From Hyphomonas sp. (GTDB lineage Bacteria > Pseudomonadota > Alphaproteobacteria > Caulobacterales > Hyphomonadaceae), in contig DNFL01000085.1 in assembly GCA_003486945.1 (NCBI GenBank), forward strand, positions 1 through 6,194: a DNA stretch of 6,194 nt, written 5' to 3'. The first letter of the stretch is position 1, and each line of letters starts with the position of its first letter. Shown in pieces: positions 6,011 through 6,194 of this stretch. Made by a program: the position numbers and the translations under genes. The notes beneath the pieces are model-generated. The model saw only the letters and a program-made list of their open reading frames with translations. It had not been told where the DNA came from and searched no databases.

Positions 6011-6194
6011 CTACTCCGCTATATCGAACCTGATGCCCTGCGCGAGCGGGAGGTCGCTGGAATAGTTGATCGTGTTGGCGGCGCGGCGCATGTAGGCTTT
6101 CCAGCTGTCGGAGCCGGACTCCCTGCCCCCGCCTGTTTCCTTTTCGCCGCCGCCGGCGCCGCCGATTTCCGCCCCGGAGGTGCCGATATTGACG
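6011..6194 (-). CDS. amaB: L-piperideine-6-carboxylate dehydrogenase (ALDH7 family), C-terminal part
   Basis: The frame enters from the right edge and runs for 60 codons to a TAG at 6011-6013; the N-terminal bulk including the catalytic cysteine lies outside. The visible stretch [13 protein letters not shown], then [29 protein letters not shown] and [11 protein letters not shown], is the strongly conserved C-terminus of the ALDH7/antiquitin family. Members oxidise alpha-aminoadipic semialdehyde (in equilibrium with L-piperideine-6-carboxylate) to alpha-aminoadipate with NAD+ in cytosolic lysine breakdown. One oddity is Gly where I expect Phe in GGAxGGEKE. The gene is convergent with the cupin gene, so a functional link is not implied. 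Family call is firm; the exact substrate is inferred from family, and the symbol is the Pseudomonas one. Confidence 0.85.
   Translation of the reverse strand, partial: VNIGTSGAEIGGAGGGEKETGGGRESGSDSWKAYMRRAANTINYSSDLPLAQGIRFDIAE

Overview
The window looks like chromosomal DNA of a GC-rich alphaproteobacterium, possibly a marine Hyphomonadaceae or Caulobacterales relative. This placement is an inference. It rests on the GC-rich codon use, the style of the M17 peptidase, the TadD-like lipoprotein, the CadC-like/TolB-like/TPR regulator and a near-CtrA box. There is no rRNA or other taxonomic marker. No tRNA, rRNA, CRISPR array, insertion sequence or phage gene was seen.

Layout. (1) Positions 1-384, minus strand: 5' part of an SDR-family NAD(P)-binding protein (YeeZ-like), cut by the window edge. 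(2) 445-1122, plus: exported tetratricopeptide-repeat (TPR) protein, divergent from (1). (3) 1129-2493, minus: M17 leucyl aminopeptidase family protein with all metal and catalytic residues, ending 6 nt from the TPR gene (convergent). (4) A 113-nt divergent promoter region (2494-2606) with a 12-bp imperfect inverted repeat and a near-consensus CtrA box. (5) 2607-3533, plus: TPR lipoprotein resembling TadD of Flp-pilus systems, without other tad genes in view. (6) A 63-nt convergent gap with overlapping hairpins. (7) 3597-5144, minus: soluble CadC-like transcription factor (OmpR/PhoB-type winged helix, TolB-like domain, TPRs). (8) A 138-nt divergent region (5145-5282) with three in-phase 11-bp direct repeats. 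(9) 5283-5759, plus: small exported cupin, probably a lipoprotein. (10) 5760-6010: no convincing gene. (11) 6011-6194, minus: C-terminal 60 codons of an ALDH7-family L-piperideine-6-carboxylate dehydrogenase, cut by the window edge.

How it fits together. Most genes are single units in divergent or convergent pairs, so no long operon is visible. The pair most likely to be functionally linked is the winged-helix regulator and the cupin: they diverge from a region carrying tandem 11-bp repeats of the kind PhoB/OmpR-type domains bind. Parts of the regulator gene have lower GC than the flanking genes, so it or the whole pair may have been gained as an accessory module. Otherwise the window is fairly ordinary chromosomal sequence. 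I found no strong evidence for an undescribed system beyond this regulator-cupin pair.
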